Source of the DNA: Symsagittifera roscoffensis
Taxonomy: Eukaryota > Xenacoelomorpha > Acoela > Convolutidae
DNA: 64,000 nucleotides
Direction: 5' to 3'
NCBI RefSeq assembly: GCF_963678635.1
Contig: NC_087070.1
Location: forward strand, 32,277,704 to 32,341,703
The notes beneath the pieces were generated by a model. The model did not search any database and was not told the origin of the DNA. It saw only the letters and a program-made list of their open reading frames with translations. The position numbers were made by a program, and so were the translations under genes. Below are positions 58,892 through 64,000 of this stretch, in pieces. The stretch's first letter is position 1. The number at the start of each line of letters is the position of its first letter.

Positions 58892-61800
58892 ACTAGTTTT
58901 CGTGTCGTTCCAGGTTTAATAAGATAATTGTTCAATAAGATAAGAATTAAAAAATAAGACAGTAACTATAAATTCAGGTGAGATCAGAAAATTGGTAATA
59001 TCAGAATTTTATGCTATAATAACATTTACTTCTTCTGTTTGATCACATTTTACGTGTTTTTGTCTGTCTCGAGTAAATGTGAACAAAACAACAGCGAACA
59101 AACGAATTTTTTGGTTGAGTCTACAAAAATGTCAGAAAAATAAGTCAAACGTGTAATTGACGACTGATTTTTAGAGCTAAAAATGATTAAACGTGAAAGA
59201 AGAGATTAAATGACAGACTCAACGAATAACATTGAAAAATAATTTTAAGAAACGTTTTTCTGAAGACTTAAAATGCCAATGCAGATTATAAAAAGCCTTT
59301 AAACAAAAATACGCTTTCTATTCATCACGCTTCATTGAACCACAAATTGTTTTTCCTATTATTTTCCCTTAAGAGCACAATAGCTAATTATTATACAAAG
59401 AAATAAAAGAAACTGTAAAATATACAGAAATTGGCAGGCAAAAATCTGTCCAAGTGTGAGAAAAGATTGAAGAATGCTTATTGACATATTGGTTGATATA
59501 ATTAGTACAAAAATTTCGGACAGAAAAAATTAGTTAAAAAGAGCATTTAACGTAAATTGGAAAAGTTTTCACGCAAAAACTAATTTTTAGACCAAAGTTT
59601 GTGTCCAAGGTTTGTCTAAAAAAAACGAAACTGCATGCAAAAATCTGCCAAAATGTAACAAATGTTCTTTTTAATTAGCTCTCTCTGTCCGAACTTTTTC
59701 ATAGCAAAAAATTGAACAGACAATTCAAAAAAATAATTGGTTTACTTCAGAAAAAAAATATAATTTTCAGACAGATATTTTGTTTCAAAGTTTTCTGAAT
59801 TATCTAAGTGCATGCATTGCAAATTCACGACTATTGGCAAAGTGTCTCAAAAAGCAACTGCGCATGGTTTAAAAAATTGATACCAAGAAAACATCGCCAT
59901 GCTTAAGTGGGCGTGCGATTCGGCATGGAGTGTTTTATGTGTTGCTGTTCTATTATTAAGTTTTAAATCCACGATTTATCATCATGCCTTCAAGATTGGC
60001 GAATGGTATTTTTCAATTAGCTCTGTCTGTCTAGACTTTTTGCGGGTCTCTTTATACAGGTTCGAAAATTGCAGTTTTTTGTTCCGTGTTAGTTATTTCG
60101 CCGAGGCTACAAAAAATGAAGTATACATGATTCAACGCTAATTTTGTGTTTGGAAATAGACTATTCGAAGTTCGTTTAAAAAAACAAAGTCTACTGTAAT
60201 TTTCATCGTGGCTGAAAATTAAAACATTTGTGGCTTAGCTTTCGTTGAACCCATTTAAACCCGTAGACAGTTTTGTCCAAACAATAGAAAAGTCTAAGCG
60301 TTGTTTTTCAGAACTAAATCAAATACCATATCTGCAAAACAACTGGTACAAATTTTATTTTCTAAGTAAGAAAACCACCAGAATTTATTTTGACTGAAGC
60401 TTTTATAAATAAAAACAAGCATGTATTTGCAGCAAATTATCTGTCAAGCGCCGTACCACACGCTAAGTAAGCTAAATTTGAAGCGTTATACCTACGACGT
60501 GCGTCTACTTTGGTATAAATGCCTTTCTTACCTTAACCTCTATGAAGATAGAATATAAAACATACCATGCTGCGGTTTTAAAGCTCAATTCGTTCACGAT
60601 TCTGCCAATGGACAAATGTGAAGTTCACGTGAACACGCAAAAGAGGAATTGTTAGGAAATTGCCCCTGTTCAATATTACCTAAACTGGACCCGTTGATTT
60701 GCACAGCAAGGGATTATAACAAGCTTAGCTCAAATGACAGAAAAAAATAGGGCCGATTTTTTTCAATATTAATATTTCTTCAAGTTCAAGTTTTTTATTC
60801 TTATTTGTAACTTTGCATTTGGAAGCATGCTTACTTATCTCTAGTTTTAAAAAAGATGTGATTAAAGCTATTAGAAAAAATGGTTAAAACATTTTTATGT
60901 CAAAAGCGAGGTCATGTAATAGTGTAAATTTTGGTTGTTCGGGATTTCAATGTTTCAATTTGAGACGAATTTGAAATTTCGAATCAACTCAGATATACTG
61001 TGGAATTAGCAAAGCTCTGCCCATCTAATAAAACCGGTTTATCAGACAGAGTATCTGTGCGTTTTAAGCCCAAACCTAATTTGAAGTGTTTTGGTTCAGT
61101 TTTGTCACAAAATTTGCAGCTACCAAGCTACCAATAAATATCAGGAACTAATTTGCAAACCCCAAAATAAAAATAAAGCAAACAAATTCAATCGACTAGT
61201 TTTTGAGGAATCTATATGTTTAATTATTCACATGACGATAGAACAGATAAATTATTAAGGAACCCTGAATGTGACGGGAGCCATTATTATGGCCCGCAGC
61301 TAGAAATAAATCAGAGTAAAAATCTACAATGCTCTCCAAATTAATGAACAGTAAAAAAGGAAAAGAACACGCTTGGATTTGTTCCTGTTCCGGATATAGT
61401 CTTGTGCCTTTGCTAGGGAATTATGGGAATTATCCAAGACTGACCATTGATTAGGATTCGTTATACTGAAAACGCGGAACTAACCCGTGTAGTCTTTCCT
61501 TTCATCCCACCCTGCAATTATAGACCACGATTTGAGCCAAATGATGGCGTGGATGGAAATGAAAAGAGACGATAACCAAAAAACGGAGATAGGCAGCCAT
61601 TGAGCTATTAAAAGAAGATGAAAGCTTTGAAAGGGTAAGCCGTCATGACATAAAAAACGAATGACAGAAAGATATCTTATAGCTCATCAGAAATTGGAAT
61701 TTTGAAGCCTGGAGAAAACTTGCCAACACAGCCTGAAAACAGATAGAAGACTTCGATTGGTTAGAAATTTTTGATCATCGCTATAGTACTGCTATGAGAA

Positions 61801-62035
61801 CAGTTCCAATATTGGTTGGCCTTCAAAATGTAATAAAATTTAGCTACGATGAACAGGAAATATGGTTCATTGGGTAAACTACGCTATACATGCACAACTC
61901 CGACAATTAAATCACCTGAAAGTAGAGCAAAAAGCAAAAGTAGAGCAAAAAAGTTAGCGGCAGAATATAAGTTCTCGGGGTGATTTTTCTTCAGCAAGTT
62001 TTCGACTTCAAAATTGAAAAGAAAAATTTTATTTT

Positions 62036-62277
62036 GTAAATTGTTCCGACCATTGAAAATGGGGAGGAGCTTTATATTCGGGAGTTTTATTTTTTTGTTT
62101 TCCCCCCAAAATCAGACACCACAAACAATCATTGAACTGGTTTGAGTGATGTATCATATTAAAGCCTTTTCAGTCGTGATTCGAACTATTTTAAAAAAAA
62201 ATTTCAAAAATTTTTCCCAGTATCGAGAAAAACCGGTTTGAAATTTTTGATTTGCTCTCGTCTAATTTCGAGCTAGT
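62036..62277. repeat. Long dispersed repeat, copy B
   Basis: Counterpart of 56131-56372, direct orientation, 5.9 kb apart. Confidence 0.7.
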
Positions 62278-62614
62278 GAAGCCAGCGAGCAGGCTGACAA
62301 TAGCTTATTTATGCTTAACTTCAGCCGTAACAACTTAGTTTTACTCGAGTAACATTTTCTTTTCTAATTTTGTTGGCGCCATTTTGGGAATCAGAAATTT
62401 AATTTGAAAAAACTTGAAAAAATGTTTGTAAACTTTTTGACTTTTTAACGATTTTTTTAAAGTTTACTTTTTGAAATTGTTCGTTTCACAGTTTCTCTTG
62501 TACTATAGGTTGGTGAGTAGGTTGAACGCATGGAAATGGTTCAAATTTGCTGTACCTACGGCCTAGGCTTGAAAAAATATGTATACAAAATTATGGGAGA
62601 GTGAGTTGAAGAGT

Positions 62615-62653
62615 GGAGGGGGGAGGGGGGGAGGGGGAGGTCGGAGGGGTTGG
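62615..62653 (+). repeat. G-rich tract with quadruplex potential
   Basis: Several runs of four to seven G separated by single A or short linkers, ending GGTCGGAGGGG. It fits the G3+N1-7 pattern at least four times. Confidence 0.75.
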
Positions 62654-64000
62654 TGACGCTTTTTTTGCTTAAGGGGGAAGTGGAACTGTTTTTTGATTTT
62701 TTTTGAACTGAAATGAGCTAACAACATGTAAACATATGAAGTCTAATGTAAATTGTAGAGAAATGCAAAGCAACTAAGCAACATGGCAAAAAAAGAAGTG
62801 TGAACAAACATGTAAGCTGTAATCAAAAACCTCTCAAAGTATCGATTGTAGACAACTCTAATCAATTGAAATGAGTTAGATTGCCTAAAAATTAAGAATT
62901 CAGCCCTTTGTTTTTCTTCAGAAACTACGAAGTATCAATAAAATTGGTTCAAATCCATTGGCGCTCGTTGCGGGTTGAACTTTTGTCTAACTTCTTGGTT
63001 CAAAGAATACAGTTGCTAGTAGCTACGGTAATTGATCATATATCTGCCATTCTGTCTACTGAGAATTTTGGTCGTTCTGACGTTTGGTGAAGAAATCAAG
63101 ATGACACATTTTTTTTTGTTTTTGAACGACTGTGGTTTTCATAGAATTAAATTTAAAAAAACTGGTGAAACTAGTTGTCTTTCCTTTCTTGAAGTTTTCA
63201 AAGTGATTTGAGTAGTAGCTGATTTAGATCAAGAAACTTGATCTCTTCAATCTTAAGATAGAGTATATTCACCACGCTGTTTGTTTTTGTCAGGATAGGT
63301 TCATGCAAGTTTTCAAATCTCAGTCCTATTCTCAATTTCGTTAGTCTCAATAAATAATTTTCCTGAACCAAAGAGTTCAAAAAGCAAAAAACTTTTCCAA
63401 AAAACTCTAAAAAGTATTTTAAAAACTTTTTTTCAATGATTTGTTTCGTTTTCTATTGATTTATTTGAAAAACTGTTGCCCAATTTGCTGATTTTACCAT
63501 GAATTTTGATTTGGCCTAGAGTCTAGTTTTTTAATCTTTCAATCACCTTACGCAATAAAAAACCACTAACTTGAATGTATGTATTTGAGTATATTGAATA
63601 TATTTCATATTTAAACACGAATTTGAATATCTATATCTAATTATAACTTGCATAACTTGCATATATATATATATAAATACAGGGCGGATTTAAAGGGGAG
63701 AGGGTGAGGGGTTTTGATGCTTCTTTCAGGGATGCGACCCGCTGCCGACCCAAAGGCTCCCCCTGTATGCTATTTTGACGTATCTTTTTTTGGCTGACGG
63801 ACTAAAAGTTTTTGAAAATTTTGTTGAACTTTTTTTAGGTCGACCAAATTGATTTTTCGAGGTCTTCAAAAGCACTACAATGACCTAAAAAACAGAGGCC
63901 AAGAAGACGTTCTTAGGTACTTAATGAAAAATTTTGACCAAAAAAAAATGCGTTTTTTTGGCGCGCCCTCCCCCCTCAAAATTAGTATAGATTGGCGCCA

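Larger units (their letters stand above)
58892..64000. other. Right end of window, no gene recognised
   Basis: AT-rich, no convincing exon. It contains two TTAGCTCT-TCTGTC blocks (about 59680 and 60018), copy B of the long dispersed repeat, a G-rich tract (62615-62653), a short (AT)n run at about 63660, and a roughly 75-bp segment with ACAGGG...CCCTGT ends (63681-63757). Confidence 0.45.

Noticed and set aside
59899-60141. 80-codon ORF starting MLKWACDSAW
   Set aside because: Hydrophobic and Cys-rich but no splice context; it spans a dispersed TTAGCTCT repeat block, so likely chance.
63681-63757. ACAGGG...CCCTGT bounded segment as a mini-transposon
   Set aside because: Inverted ends are only about 6 bp and no target duplication is visible.

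Overview
This looks like AT-rich nuclear DNA of an invertebrate animal. The evidence is a KATNIP (KIAA0556)-type ciliary gene, a PPP1R3-type glycogen-targeting subunit with a carbohydrate-binding module, GT-AG splice sites, and three classes of animal retroelement. The phylum cannot be fixed from the sequence; nothing here is bacterial.

Layout. (1) About 1.16-14.12 kb is a head-to-tail array of five Penelope-like element (PLE) units. Each unit has an intact 211-codon ORF1. ORF2 (reverse transcriptase plus GIY-YIG nuclease) is long but broken in units 1, 3 and 5, and cut to a 5' stub in units 2 and 4. Units are joined by pLTR repeats; the long pLTRs carry a hammerhead-ribozyme-like motif. The RT has a PHD finger inserted between motifs B and C. 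(2) About 14.15-18.14 kb is one non-LTR retrotransposon (CR1/Jockey-like). Its ORF1 also carries a PHD-type finger, and ORF2 follows in the same frame after a single UGA in the context UGA-CUA. ORF2 is then broken by a frameshift and a 44-bp AT-rich insertion. (3) 18.4-25.9 kb is the main host-gene stretch: a two-exon predicted membrane protein of unknown function, then a 1565-codon single-exon KATNIP-like gene. (4) 27.93-45.65 kb is a young, 17.7-kb, envelope-bearing Ty3/Gypsy-type LTR element on the minus strand, with a 4-bp target duplication and LTRs differing at 2 of 410 positions. Its order is ORF0, Gag, (in-frame TAA), Pol, integrase tail, small ORFs, Env-like glycoprotein, and a 601-codon ORF of unknown function. 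(5) The element sits inside a degenerate tandem satellite that continues to about 53.56 kb, itself interrupted at 48.4-50.45 kb by unrelated DNA with palindromic repeats. (6) 54.15-54.93 kb is PPP1R3-like on the minus strand. (7) The rest to 64 kb is largely gene-free, with a few dispersed repeats, one weak two-ORF gene candidate and a G-rich tract.

How the parts relate. The two host genes with recognisable families are unrelated in function (cilium base/microtubules; glycogen metabolism). Most of the window records retroelement activity: tandem amplification of an already defective PLE, a decayed LINE, and a recent LTR-element insertion into satellite DNA. Two themes recur: PHD fingers in two different retroelement classes, and in-frame stops separating upstream and downstream ORFs in two different elements (UGA-CUA in the LINE, UAA between gag and pol). 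The least explained coding material is the PLE ORF1 and, in the LTR element, ORF0, the small ORFs before env and the 601-codon ORF after env.
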